Source of the DNA: Mesostigma viride
Lineage: Eukaryota > Streptophyta > Mesostigmatophyceae > Mesostigmatales > Mesostigmataceae
Length of the DNA: 64,000 nt
Reading direction: 5' to 3'
Assembly: GCA_009746045.1 (NCBI GenBank)
Contig: RPFO01000175.1
Span: 2,080,898-2,144,897 of the forward strand
This document shows, piece by piece, positions 41,861-55,167 of the stretch. A program made the translations under genes and the position numbers. The stretch's first letter is position 1. Every line of letters starts with the position of its first letter. The notes under the pieces are model-generated. The model had not been told where the DNA came from. It worked only from the letters and a program-made list of their open reading frames with translations, and did not search any database.

Positions 41861-43135
41861 CCGACTAGTTTCAAGTGCGCACCAGTCAAAGTAGTTACCC
41901 TTCGCACAAACTCCAGCCACACATTTTCGTAACCGCCCTTTTGGCACCGCAGGAACTATTCTGTCTGATTCTGCCAGATTTCATCCAAGGAATCGGAAAG
42001 GAAAAACGGTGGAATCAGAAAAGGAAAACGGTGGAATCATTTTCAGCCTGACCTAGTACAACACTATCGTCCGTTCAAGTCCGGCCTCACGGCCCATGCG
42101 ACGCCATGTCGACCCGCCCATGCTTAGCCTTTTTTGCGCTAGACTAAAGAAAAATGGTCCCGTTCTTGCCTAAGCAAAAAAATGCACCTCAGCACCTGCT
42201 AGCCATGGTAAATTTGCTAGCGATGGCAGTCTGGGAAACTTACTAACCAAACGGCAAATCAATCCAATCTCACGTTCAAAATGCCGCTTCCGTAGACATG
42301 TGTCGACTACTTTGTTTATGCGTGTGATTCAAACAAGCCAATTGTGAATTCCAGATTAGGAGTTAAGGTTTATGGCTGGCAGGACTGATATATTGCATGA
42401 CGACACACCCTTTTTTGGCTTGAGACAGAAAGCTGTATATAAATTTCTTACATGAGATGTTTGTCATGTTCATTTTGATTTTAACGCACAGCCCCCCATT
42501 CAGCATGTCGAATGGCATGCGCATGTGCTGGCCGGCAGCCACTGCCATGTCGCCGGATCAGACTGGCGTACAAACCACACAATCTTCTTGTTCACGCATG
42601 CTAACCACAACCATCGGTAAGCCGACGTTGTGCAGGAATTTTTTTTCATATGCCTTGGTTTAATAGTGGACGCTGCATCCCTGATTCGGCCGTGAAGCTT
42701 GTTGTCAGCTAGACGTTAGCAGCTGAGTGCCGGGCCGCCCTATGTGGAATAACTTTCACATTGTCCATCGGCATTAACAGTTGAAAATTCCCTCCGATCG
42801 ACCATGCCATAACAGGAAAATGCCATCATCTGTTGCAGTCCAGGCTTATATTTGCCACGATGTGGTGTGTGCCAGTTGTGCCACCTGTAATTTACATTAC
42901 TAGGCTTGGTGTTCCTAGGGATTCCATTCATGGTGTTCCACTTAGTAGCCATACCAGCATGCCTTGCAGTTTTCACAATAGATTGCCTGCAGGCCATATC
43001 AAACCCAACTCCCAAGTTGTCCAGTAATGCATGTGGTACCAATGAACCTTACCTTGTACAGTAAAATAAGTTATGATATTGGTTGATGTTGTGCGCCCGT
43101 GCTTTCAATTTGTTTCATAATCCATGTGCCGTTCA
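41861..43135. other. No gene recognised
   Basis: AT-rich DNA with scattered ORFs under 100 codons and no motif. GGAAAAACGGTGGAATCA repeats once at about 41995-42040. Confidence 0.4.
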
Positions 43136-44340
<1,205 letters not shown>

Positions 44341-45485
44341 ATGGCGGTGGCTGCTATCAACAAGCAGCTCTTGCCTCCATGCACAGTCAAACACCTGCAT
44401 CTTCTTCAATGCAGATTATTGACATCTCTTTTGTATATTATGTACAGATTATTTGCATTTGTAATATTATTTGTATACCACTGCAGTTTGCAACATGTAA
44501 CCAGTGTTGCTAGTAATCTGGTAATGTGAGCCGTGTTGATATCAAAGTGCTGCGATGCAAGTCATACATCAGAACTAAAGCGGCAACACTGGCTACGGAC
44601 ACAAAGAGTCATACACACGCGCGCACACACACACACACACACCGTGCTTCGTGCATCGCGACCCAGGGCCTGACAAGCTGCGGCCGAGACCAATGCCGAA
44701 CACACCCATGCTCAGAGCACATTGCGGATGCCAGGCACACCGCGTTTGCCATGGAACACATGGGTAGACGCTTCGTAAACGTGACAACGAATGACCCGCT
44801 GAGATCCCCACACTTGCGCACGGGAAAGGCGGCACACTTACGTTTCATAGATTAGCCGGGGCGAGATAGTAGCTCGTTTGCCTAGCCGTCATTAAGCCTA
44901 TAGGCGTTCCAAGAAACGCATGAAATTTCTCTACCACTACCGGTGGCGCACTATCGGTCTATGATCGCAGAAACTTCTCTTGAAGGGGCCTTACACTGTC
45001 GTGCATGTAACCACGGAGCTTGAATGGTGGCATGACAACGAAAGAAAGTTTTCCTTAAGCCCGACCTCCCCTCCCGCATTCCACTGGTGATATTACAGCT
45101 GTTATAACTCCTGGAGCTAAAAACATGCGGAAAACATGCTGGGCGAGTCCTGTCAAAATTAAAAACCAACAGACTTGATTGACAGCGCCGTTTAAACGAC
45201 AGCAAGAGCTTCCATGCCATCGAACACTGCCCGAGGTTGGTCTAATTTAAAGACTAAGCCTGCCGTCTCAGAAAAAAATGTTCTATGCTCGGAGTCCACG
45301 GAATCAGGAAGTCGGCCCGCAGGTGCCGTACAGATCCGGTAGTGACTCGTGAAGTGAAAGATTTGGGCAGATTTGGGCAGATCGGGTTTGGTCGATCCGG
45401 TCCTGGATCAGTCCGTACGCTGAAATTTGCGCGCCGTCCGTTGTACTTGAATTTTCAAGGGAAACGAATGTTGCCTCTTTCGGTA
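44341..45485. other. No gene recognised
   Basis: Contains a short (CA)n run at about 44620-44640. ORFs are short and without motifs. Confidence 0.4.
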
Positions 45486-45602
45486 ATGCAATCGGGAGCC
45501 AGCTGCCAAGGAGCTTGAAGCGAGTCGCCGGGGGGACGGGGTGTTACGTATACTCCCAACAGAGTTTTATAATGCCATGCAGTTCTTAATTAATTGATAA
45601 AC
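45486..45602. repeat. Short LINE remnant plus LINE 3' end
   Basis: 45486-45530 resembles the minus-strand LINE segment at about 2785-2825 (GGGAGCCAGCTGCCAAGGAG versus GGGAAGCCAACTGCCGAGCA). It is followed by GTATACTCCCAACAGAGTT and a TTAATTAATT tail in plus orientation. This is again an inverted body next to a forward 3' end. Confidence 0.5.
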
Positions 45603-45950
45603 TGAAATTGCAGCAGCTAGGCTCGGGTGTGTGAAAAAGTAAAAAATGACATATTTGTGGGATCGACGTATATAGTTACAGCCGGAAACTGTGGCCGGCT
45701 GAACTGTGGTTCAGCCTGCACTGATTAATATCTACAGAGGAAGTAGTTATATATAGGTTTACGTTGCTGGTTATGGATACAAGCACAGAATGCACGAAGC
45801 ACGTGAGAACCGTCGCCGAAGGTGCGAGGACACAGGTGCAGGGAAAGTGGTGCTACCAAGTGGCAGCGCCCTGCTCGTTCAGTATATACTAATTGTGACG
45901 CAGTCACATCTAGATGACTGATAGGACAGATCATCTCACAATATTGCAGT

Positions 45951-46924
45951 CAGTGTTTTTTTTAGTGGCGATACACCGCCAAATGTGGCGGTGTGGCACT
46001 TTTTTTGGCAAAATGTGGCGGTGCCACCCACTTGGACAGGGCACCCAAGAAGCCACAATTTGGCCGTGCTGTTCTACTTTGTAGTTTCGTTTCGCCACAG
46101 GGTGGCCGTGCCTGAAGTTCACTCTAGTACAGGCTACGCCACAATTGGCGGTGTCAGCCGGTCTTCCGGCCGGCGTTCCGCCACAAGCCTCCCTAGTACT
46201 AGAACTACTATGAGTATTACTATGACTGACTGACTTACTGACTGCATAGTGCATGTACGTAGAGCCCGGCCAAGTGCCAAGTGGCAAGTGGCCCGCTGCC
46301 AGAGACCAGAGTGCACTGTGCAGACTGCAGCTTGTGTGCATTTTCTGGCTTCAGCTGGCTGGCGGCCTGGCGGCTGGCGCCTCAGTTCCAGTCACTCGCC
46401 AGCCATACAGTACTGTACTGCATTGCATTGACTATGTGTTTCGACTTTCGGCACTTCAGTAATCGTTTTGTTAAGCAGTGGCTGTAGTGGTAATCGTTGT
46501 TGTTAATTTACCAAGTACGCCCGGCGCCGATGCCTGAGACGGAGACGCTCGCCCGCCTTGTGTACAGGCATTCACGCCTTAAGTTGGGTTCGAGGTTTTT
46601 GGTCAACCCAACTTCAGGCGTGAACCCAACTTAAGGCGTGAATGATTCTAATAAATTCTACTAGTTTGAACTTAAGATAATTAAACATACTGTTCTGAAC
46701 TACTTTGAACTTGGAATGCCAGTACGGCGCCGCGCCGCGCTGACCCCGCTGCCGGTAGGGTCATTTGCTGCACCAAAAAGCCAGCCCGCCACACGTGGCC
46801 GTGCCAAGCCCAATTTTAATTGGCTTAAAGCCACACATTGGCCGAGTAAACTGAAGTTTTCATAGTTCGAAACGCCACAAGTGGCCTAGCGCCACTAGTA
46901 ACGAAAACCTTAAAAAAAACACTG
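45951..46924. mobile_element. Non-autonomous hAT element, 974 bp
   Basis: The terminal inverted repeat CAGTGTTTTTTTTA is at both ends, with exact 8-bp target duplication ATTGCAGT at 45943-45950 and 46925-46932. CAGTG-type ends plus an 8-bp duplication define the hAT superfamily. Subterminal GCCACA/TGTGGC motifs occur several times near each end, as expected for transposase binding. No transposase ORF. An internal palindrome with 22-bp arms (ATTCACGCCTTAAGTTGGGTTC) lies at about 46569-46644. Confidence 0.9.
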
Positions 46925-46932
46925 ATTGCAGT

Positions 46933-47950
46933 CCTTCACTCTGGACCAGCAGATCTCGGCTCGTTATCCATAAATAGTCACATCAATGTCCTGTGGCACA
47001 AGTCCTGTCACTATTTGTTACGTCTAATCAATAGCATTGATTAGACCGCAGTGTCGGAGACAAAATGTCCTATCGTACACTGTGACAAGACGTCATATTC
47101 CACGCGTCACTTGAACTACTACAATACGGTTCGTAGGAGACGCGAAATGAGTGAGAATGTTACCCGAGCGGTAACGAGGATTCGCACCGTCGATTTTAAC
47201 ATATGTTTCTTTTTTTGCGCCATTTGGCGAGCATCGACTGGAGCCTGAACCTAGCGGGGGGAATCGTGCGGGGGAATCTTGCGGGGGAATCTTGCGGGGA
47301 AAAATTCCGAACGTGAATTTAGCGAAGTCCTACTACATTTTGCTTGGGTTCACGGTACTACAGTTTCGTCACTGAAAATTTTCTGTAGTTGCGTTGGTGT
47401 TTCGTACGTTTCGCTGAAATTTTCGTGTTCAGTGCCCAGATCACAATTTGATCCGGGCGCAAAATGATTGGCTGTACGGTACGAACCAAAAACGAAATTT
47501 TAGTATCTAAGTTCCGCAGCGCTTGCTGAATTTGCCCCGGAAGCCCGGGGGCACTTTCCCCGCTGAAAAAGGTGTCCGCGGAAGCGTATTGTAGTTGAAG
47601 AACCACCGTAGAATCACTGAATCCAAGTAGAATGTAGTAGAACAGTATCTTGCTCATATCTCGAGCAATACGGCCGTTTCTGGATTGAAGTAACCGGAAT
47701 TAGTAGAATCTCTACAAGCCAAGTAGCCTAGTAGAACAATATTGCTTGCCAGGCAATATTAACTTATATAGCATTAGCAAAGTTAAATGATATAAACCGC
47801 GGGAGCCGGGAATCCAATATCTATGCTATAGGCTAATCTAGTAGCCTAATAACAATCATTGCTATCTATGTATCTTATGCCTCCCCCGCTTGGGGGGGGG
47901 GGGGCTGCCCACAGGTTCAGGCTCACTAAGAACGTAACTCCGGGGAGTAT
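46933..47950. other. No gene recognised
   Basis: Contains repeated GGGGGAATCTTGC at about 47256-47300 and a G run at about 47893. ORFs are short. Confidence 0.4.
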
Positions 47951-47959
47951 ATGTAACGA

Positions 47960-50900
47960 ATATATCCCTGCATGAGAAATGTGTTCCAAGCTGGCCAATC
48001 TGTGGACCATGGGGCAGCCTTACTGCATCTGTTATGAGTCAGCCATTCCGCACCCAGCCATGCCGCACCCAGCCATGCCGCACTCCAGCCATGCCGCACT
48101 CCAGCCATGCCGCACCTACACTCCGTTCCATCCTTACGGAAGCCTTCCAGCAGCATGTGACCCCCCTTGCTGCCGATATGTGGCAGCAATGGGAGGCACG
48201 CTGGCTACTGAGCTCCCTCACCTTTCCACCACCGTCGCCTCCACAGGTCTCCACCGTGCCATTTTCGCCTCCACTGCCGACATCAAGGCCCAGCTCCTCG
48301 ATCGACATCGACAAGCGCCTCCACGCCACCGCCCTCGCCCTCGAGTGCCTGCACGACACCGCAGGCCTCACTGCCCAGGCGCGGTGAAGGACATCGCTGC
48401 CCAGCCGGCATCTGCTGGCCCGGCCAGCGATGCTCCTTCCACCTGCAGACCTGCATGGGCAGACCACACCACCTAGCTCCACCATCGCGGCATGCACCTG
48501 TAGCTCAAGCAACAAGCACTCGACCGGCCTTCGTGAGGAGGCAGAGCTCGACAAGCGCAGCCACAATGTCATCGTCAAGCACTTCGACCAGCCGGCAGGT
48601 GAGACATCGGAGAAGCTTCTCATGGCACTTAACCCCTAAATGGTCTGGCTGCCGATTTTCCGCCTAAAACTGAGTTACAGCCGACACGTCGGCCCCTTCT
48701 CGGGGGACCAAATGCCGCGAAAACTATTGAGAATTAGGAAAAGTTTAGCTGAGAAGATCGAAAGTTTATAATTTTCCTCACAGCATGGTACTAGGGTTTG
48801 CATACTTCTGACAAAGTTATAGAGGTGTTCTGGCCGGTCAAAGTACAAGGGGTCAGGGTACTTTTTCACGTACAACGTGCATTCCGGAAAACGACGACCT
48901 GGCCATGGCGGCTTGCGCCCACGCATGGCATTTACGTTTTCGTTCGAATTTTCTGACCAAACTCAGGAAATTGATTTTGTACGTCCTAAAGATGATACAG
49001 GCCAATTTTTGGTTCGCGGGAATGCCATTTGATAGGTGTCGGCAGCGTTCTTGCTCGAAAAAACTGCGATCAGGCCGGACGATAGAAACGTTGACAGCAA
49101 TACCTTTCCGGCGTATTTTAAAGGATATATTGGTTTCTTTGTACTTTTTATGGTACATGGTAGTCGTAAACGTGCAAGGGTGGCCAGAAATCGCCGAATC
49201 CAGCGACCATGCTGCACAACTTTGGTGTGCCGAAATGCGCCATTTTGCGGCCACCGCCTGGGCCAAGGTAACGCCATCCATGCCTGGTAAAGCTTAAGCA
49301 TCGTTTTCCTATCGATGTTTGACGTTTATATATACGTTCTAGCTTGTGTAGCGCATTCTTTTTGCATTATTCATGCTCTTTCTTGACCCTGGCCTGGCCC
49401 CTTTCTAAAACACCCTTCTTAGATGCTTCCCTCAGTCAGTTGACCTGCCACAGGGTGATGGTGATAAGTTTTAGAGGCTGTATGGGTTTGAATACCTCCA
49501 TATATGTTTGTTATACATTTCCCACACACATATTGCATGAGTGTGAGGCAGTTGGCTGGTCTCTGTGGCATCATCAAGCATGTAACCGGTGAGTAGAAGC
49601 TTCCCATTGTCAGCATGTGCCACCAGGTGTGCTGGCCATCACCTGGCAAGCTATAGCAGCTTAGGCCTAGTTTATCCTTGCTAGGGCAAGCTGAAATAGG
49701 CTTAAAATCACTAGTTTGTTGGTGGCTGCCTCCTAGAATGCATGCCTTGCGTAGGGTATCCGTACCACGTTACCTACGTGCATGGACAAGGTGGCACCTG
49801 CACATAGGTGCCATGTAAGGGCAGTGTGATGATGCAGTTATGTTTCCCCATCATTGTGGAAGGGAAATGTATTGTGTGGCATGGTTGGGGGCCATATTAG
49901 TAGGTATTAGTAGGTAGTATGCCCACTCCTACCCCTTGGTTGCTTTTTACCAACGGTACCCCTATGGGCTGTACTGGGTGTAACTGCTGGTATACCCACC
50001 CAAATGATGACCCCAATGGCTCAAACTGTTCAGCAACTAATTGTTCATCATCCCTGAAGTGGTAGGTGCCTAGCTCTTACAACATAATTCAAAATGCACA
50101 TTCTACCAAAAATGAAAACGCTCGTCTTGACCCCCCTGACTTTGACGGCAGTTATACATGGCCTACCCTGCATATATGTAAGGTTGTGATATACCAACCC
50201 GAAGGGCAACTCATGGACATGCTTGGCCCCCAAGGACAGCCATTGGATATGGGCGGGTTGGATGGCATCTGGTTTGCAAAATTGTGAAGTTACAGCCGAT
50301 GCATCGGCAGTATTTCTGCCCATTTAGGGGTTAAGCGCGACATTTTTGCCCCCATGCAACTCACTGGTGAGCTGCGGATGTCGGCTGTCCGCCTCGCGAT
50401 CCCCCGCGCGCGGATCGAGTAAGGCTGGCCCGGCACCGTGCTTCTCACCTTTCAGTACATGACGGATAAGCTGTCGTTTATTAATTGCCGCAAGAAGCTC
50501 TCGAGGACTCGCTTCACGCTGGACGACGACTTGACCCTGGCTGGCCCAGGCAACAACGGCGCCGCGAGCTATGGCCGACCTACCTTCAGCTCCGGCAGAG
50601 CGCAGGTGGGAAACCGGCCGGTATACTGGAGAGGGGCGGTCATCCACGTTGACCACAAGCCCTGCATGCATGGCAGGCACCTCCTGCCACCCCAACAACC
50701 TCAGTCTAGGGAATATATAACAGTAGTGTAGATTAGTCAAGCTTAGCCTAGCATGCGGCCTACGCGCATGTGCGCCCATAATGGCCCCCACCACGTAGGA
50801 CGCCTTCAGCATTTACATAGCCAAGCCATGCCTATAATGGGACCCCCATGATGGATGATGCACTGAGCCACGCTCTGCCGATGCAGAGAGTCACTCTCTG

Positions 50901-51185
50901 TTGAGAAGCCATGCCCTAGCGCTTGTATAGCCATGATGATCTTCCATGCACCCCATGACAAGCCTTATAATAATTGAGCTCTGAGAGATCATGGTGGTGC
51001 AGGTGCCCTTGGTGCACCTAGAGCAAGTGTCGTTTACATAATTCCCACCCTTGCAGGAAGTAGCCCAGAATGTATTAAAAGCCATAATGTGCCCCCTCTC
51101 TGGGATATGTGCTACATATACTAGTACTCCCCACGGAGTTATGTTCCTAATTAACTTTAATTAATTAATTAATTATTAATTAATG
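47960..51185 (+). mobile_element. ORF1-only LINE derivative split by a piggyBac-like insertion
   Basis: Plus-strand ORF1 pieces at 48034-48632 (LRSILTEAFQQHVTPLAADM, EEAELDKRSHNVIVKHF) continue after the insertion at 50331-50660 (MTDKLSFINCRKKLSRTRF, LDDDLTLAG, VYWRGAVIHVDHKP). A 3' region of about 450 bp follows, ending in the hairpin ACTCC-CCAC-GGAGT (51126-51139) and an (ATTA)n tail to 51185. No ORF2 is present between ORF1 and the 3' end. GCCATGCCGCAC(T)CCA tandem repeats near 48050-48110 add length at the 5' side. A stop follows RARIE in the second piece, so ORF1 is dead. Confidence 0.65.
48633..50330. mobile_element. piggyBac-like non-autonomous element, 1,698 bp
   Basis: TTAA at 48629-48632 and 50331-50334 flanks the perfect terminal repeat CCCCTAAATGG. 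TTAA duplication plus CCC-starting ends is the piggyBac signature. Each end carries a subterminal TTACAGCCGA-NNNN-TCGGC palindrome (48673-48692 and 50290-50309). No transposase-like ORF was recognised. Removing the insert restores a continuous reading frame in the host ORF1 across the TTAA. Confidence 0.8.
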
Positions 51186-51560
51186 CTTTGCCCATGATTC
51201 ATGCAGATCGAGAGCCACTCTCTGCTGAGACGCCATCATGCCCTATAGCCATTGCTTAGCCATGATGATCATCTTCCACCCCATGCATATTCTGATCAGA
51301 CACTCCGCAAAGGTGAAAACCTTTGCGTTCAGTGCCGGGCCATGCATATGTCCGCAACGTAATTGCACAGCTGCTGGAATACATGGTGGTGCAGGTGCAT
51401 CGAGAAGATGGCAGTTTACACCCTCCTGGCACCACCTGCAGGTTGTCGACTAGAATGTACGTATTTTAAAACTAAAAAAAAAAAAACATATGCCCCTTCT
51501 CTGAAGCGATATGTGTCACATATCCTCCCCACGTCCGGAGGTAGGTTTTTAATTAATATC
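51186..51560 (+). repeat. Second partial copy of the ORF1-only element's 3' region
   Basis: CATGCAGATCGAGAGCCACT, CATCTTCCACCCCATGCA and CTGGAATACATGGTGGTGCA match 50.9-51.1 and 38.6-38.8 kb. It ends in CCTCC...GGAGG (51524-51541) and a TTAATTAAT tail. Relative to the other copies both sides of the stem are changed (A-T to C-G at the outer pair), so pairing is kept. Confidence 0.65.
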
Positions 51561-53678
51561 CCTGATGAGAAGGGGCACATTCTGGGCTCTATAAACCTGT
51601 AGGTGGGGCAATGTAAACTGTCGCCTACTCTGGCTGGGTGCACAGGGGCACGTCCTGCACGTACCACCATGATGTATCATACCAAAAGAGGCCTGGCATG
51701 GGGTGGAATATTAATTTATTAATTAATGTACACGTGACTGCGTCACGTGAGCATAAGTCCTCATGCATGCAGTGGGAGGGGAGCATGGGATGGGATGGAT
51801 GCATCATTGGACCGCGTGATGCTAGTTATCTACTATAGTTGACTAGTTCCTAGTTACAGGGTTGTGCATGGCGGGCACCACGGCCCGTTTCGCTATATGA
51901 ATGCAATACTGGGCCGGGTCACACGAGGAGCCCCCACAGACTTGGGGGTCAGGTCTCCTTCATCATCATTGCACTACTTGCCATCTATGGCTTGCGAATT
52001 AACCATCTGCCTCCATATTATTACAGGCGAACCAGGAGGCTGCCCGGGACGGTGAGCCCGTCTCGTCTAGGGTAGCACGTACACGTCTATCATTGCCTAG
52101 CCTATCACGGAAAGTCCAGTACGGGCGGCGGCCCTGCCGCGTGCGGCCTGGGGCACGCTACAGTACGTAGCCAGGTGAGGACCAGTGTCACAGGCATACG
52201 CAATAGGCAATCGTACGGGGCCCATGGGTATTGGGTATAATACGCTCGTACGCCGGGGTATTATACGCAAATCGTACGGTGACTCTTGAAAATGCTGTTT
52301 TTTGAATGGTTCAGGGGGGTCCTCAACATTCTGACCAATCAGGCATGTTTCTTTGTGTTCTTGCAATGCACCACATGCCTATTTGTGACACATCATCTCA
52401 TGACGTTGACATTACCGTTGCTGCTTACAAGTACAAGCATTGTCCTGTTTAATTATCAAGTCTGTTAAAAGCACACCATAACAATCGGGGTTCTTTGAAC
52501 GGAGTTTCTTCTATACGTGAATGCGGGAACAAGAAGAGGCCGCTGGATGAGCGGCTTATAGGTCGTAGTGTTTTCTCGTAGCTGTTTGGCTAGAGCTTTT
52601 GTGATTAGTAGATGCAGTATAGTGCATGGTTGAAAAATGAATTAAATAAAATGTGCGTTCCGCGCTTGGGTTGATTATACCCGGGCGGAACGGGGCGTGA
52701 GGTGCAGTGCCCCTGAAAAGAACAACCTACGCATTATTTAATACTAGCCGTGCAGATTCGGGATATTCTACCCCCGGTCTGTACGGTTAGCGTCTTACTA
52801 GCATCACTGAACATAAGGGTTTAATGACGTCAGTTAGCTAGGGATAAGGGAGGTTTTGCGACTAAAAGCCGCTCTGGCTGGTTTTGTCGGCCTCTTTCTT
52901 TGCTCGTTGTCGTTGCGGCGGCAGCCGCAGCTATGGGTGCTGCGGAGCAAAATCCCAAAAGCACTGGTTGCACCGGCCACTTGGCCAGTGGTGAGACTTC
53001 CAGTTGTTAACCGGCCAGGCGTAGTTCCTCGCCCGGTTAACTAAAAGAAAAGAAAATGCTTACCTCCGGTCCGCACCTTTTCCCCAGCTTGGGGTCTTTG
53101 GTGGGCCGGGTGCCGTGACAGGTGCTCAACTGTCGCTTGGTCGGCCCAGTGCGCGAGCTGGTGCTCCGTACCTGGGGATGCTTGCACCCCGGGTTGGAGC
53201 CGGATGGCTGGCACTGGCGACCCGTGTCTCGGTCCGCGGCCTGAGGCTTTTTCTTCGGAAATTGCTGCTGGCCAGCAAACTTTGCAATTGCCTTCCGCCG
53301 AGGGGGGGTGGTTGGGGCTGGGGACGGCGATGGGAAAAGCGCCTAAGCTAGAAATTTTTTCCCCACGCATAGAAACCTCGGGGGGAATGCGGTCTTGGCT
53401 GAACGGACTCTCGTTCAGCCAGGTGCCTGGGGCTGTGGCCTCGGGCATCCGGGCTGGCGGGGCCTGGGCTAGGTCCACGTTTTTTCTCGAAGCACCCCGG
53501 GTCTATGGGGAGACGGCCATAGCGGTACCGACTCGGGGCCCCGAGAGGGGTCATGATAGGCTGGCCGTGCGCAATCGCAGTGCAAATGCGCTGGGCCTTT
53601 TTGGGCCTGGCCATGCATCCACAGCCGCCGGGCACACGCCTCCCGATGTGGGGGGGCTCCCGTTTTGCGGCAGGGCGG

Positions 53679-53915
53679 TCACTTGTGACAACGAGCAAGG
53701 TGGAGTGCGGCTTCAAGGGAAAGCCAGGGCGGGGGTGATTGGGCAACGTACTTCATGAAGGGCCTTGAACGGCGTGCCTCCGGGCATGTCAATAGTGTCA
53801 CATGTATGCTTCCACTTATTGTTTTAATGAAGATGCTGGTTTTTGTGGGAGCTACGTGGGACATGAATCGGGGTTCTTTGAACGGAGTTTCTTCTATACG
53901 TGAATGCGGGAACAA
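53679..53915 (-). other. Duplicated coding-like segment inside the hAT element
   Basis: The minus-strand segment MSHVAPTKTSIFIKTISG followed by TLLTCPEARRSRPFMKYVA occurs identically at 54309-54445. The two copies sit in the internal duplication. Identity at the amino-acid level shows a recent duplication and does not prove function; I do not recognise the family. Confidence 0.35.
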
Positions 53916-54867
53916 GAGGCCGCTGGATGAGCGGCTTATAGGTCGTAGTGTTTTCTCGTAGCTGTTTGGCTAGAGCTTTTGTGATTAGTAGATGCAGTAT
54001 AGTGCATGGTTGAATAAAATGTGCGTTCCGCGCTTGGGTTGATTATACCCGGGCGGAACGGGGCGTGAGGTGCAGTGCCCCTGAAAAGAACAACCTACGC
54101 ATTATTTAATACTAGCCGCGCAGATTCGGGATATTCTACCCCCGGTCTGTACGGTTAGCGTCTTACTAGCATCACTGAACATAAGGGTTTAATGACGTCA
54201 GTTAGCTAGGGATAAGGGAGGTTTTGCGACTAAAAGCCGCTCTGGCTGGTTTTGTCGGCCTCTTTCTTTGCTCCCCACCCACCCACCCTTGTCTTGGTTG
54301 CCTCTAGGGCAACGTACTTCATGAAGGGCCTTGAACGGCGTGCCTCCGGGCATGTCAATAGTGTCACATGTATGCTTCCACTTATTGTTTTAATGAAGAT
54401 GCTGGTTTTTGTGGGAGCTACGTGGGACATGAAAGTTGTATGCACAACCAGTGCACACCTGAAAAGGATAAAAACACAAGTAGATATGCATGCGCAATGA
54501 CACTTGCAGAGGTATAGAGATTGCTGCCACCATTACTGTATGTTGAACTTAAAACCACGTCATCTCTGGCAGCATGGAATTGCCATATACTAGTACTGAA
54601 CACGGTCAGGATACAGCACACGGTCAGTTGGCCAACTTGCCAAAAGTAATAAGACATTGTGCCAGAAACAGACATCTCGCCTACTCGTGGTAGGCCACCA
54701 TGCAATATTGATCTACATGAAGCAAGAATCCGTACGGGCTGCCAACAATGTGGCTAGCGTGCAGGATACCATGCATGCCAGCAACCTGACTCAGCTTCCC
54801 TAAACCATTAACACATATGGTACAGTGGCTGGCTAGCAGCAGCCTGCATGGCTACTAAATAAGGCAT

Positions 54868-55167
54868 TTATGTGCATCGCGAGTCACACCAAATACCCCG
54901 CAGCCTGCGACGTAATGCCTCCGGCGGCCTCTTGCACTCGCTCACTCTTGCCTCCTTCGCATACGTGGCGTCCATGATATGGCGGGTGCTAGCCTTGCTC
55001 GGGTGGTAGAACCCGAGAATTTTGCATCCAAAAGTGTGCACGTCACCGAGCTTGTAGTTACCTGTCGGCTGCCCTTTCTTGTTGAGAGTCTGTTCTTTCA
55101 CGATGTGTGTCCAGACAGTCTCGAATACGGCCTGCATCTCGTCGGCCCCATCATCATCGTGTTCCAT
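54868..55167 (-). pseudogene. Possible hAT transposase N-terminal zinc-finger region
   Basis: A 99-codon frame has VWTHIVKEQTLNKKGQPTGN, CKILGFYHPSKASTRHIMD and VSECKRPPEALRRRL. The spacing C...C/G-F-x-S-x-TR-x-H...V-x-x-C-x-x-P resembles BED-type fingers at the start of hAT transposases, though the first cysteines are imperfect. It lies in the correct element and near one end. Call by pattern only. Confidence 0.4.

Noticed and set aside
48853-49297. Transposase inside the piggyBac-like element
   Set aside because: Three overlapping ORFs of 110-140 codons exist, but none shows a DDD core or a cysteine-rich tail, so the element is called non-autonomous.
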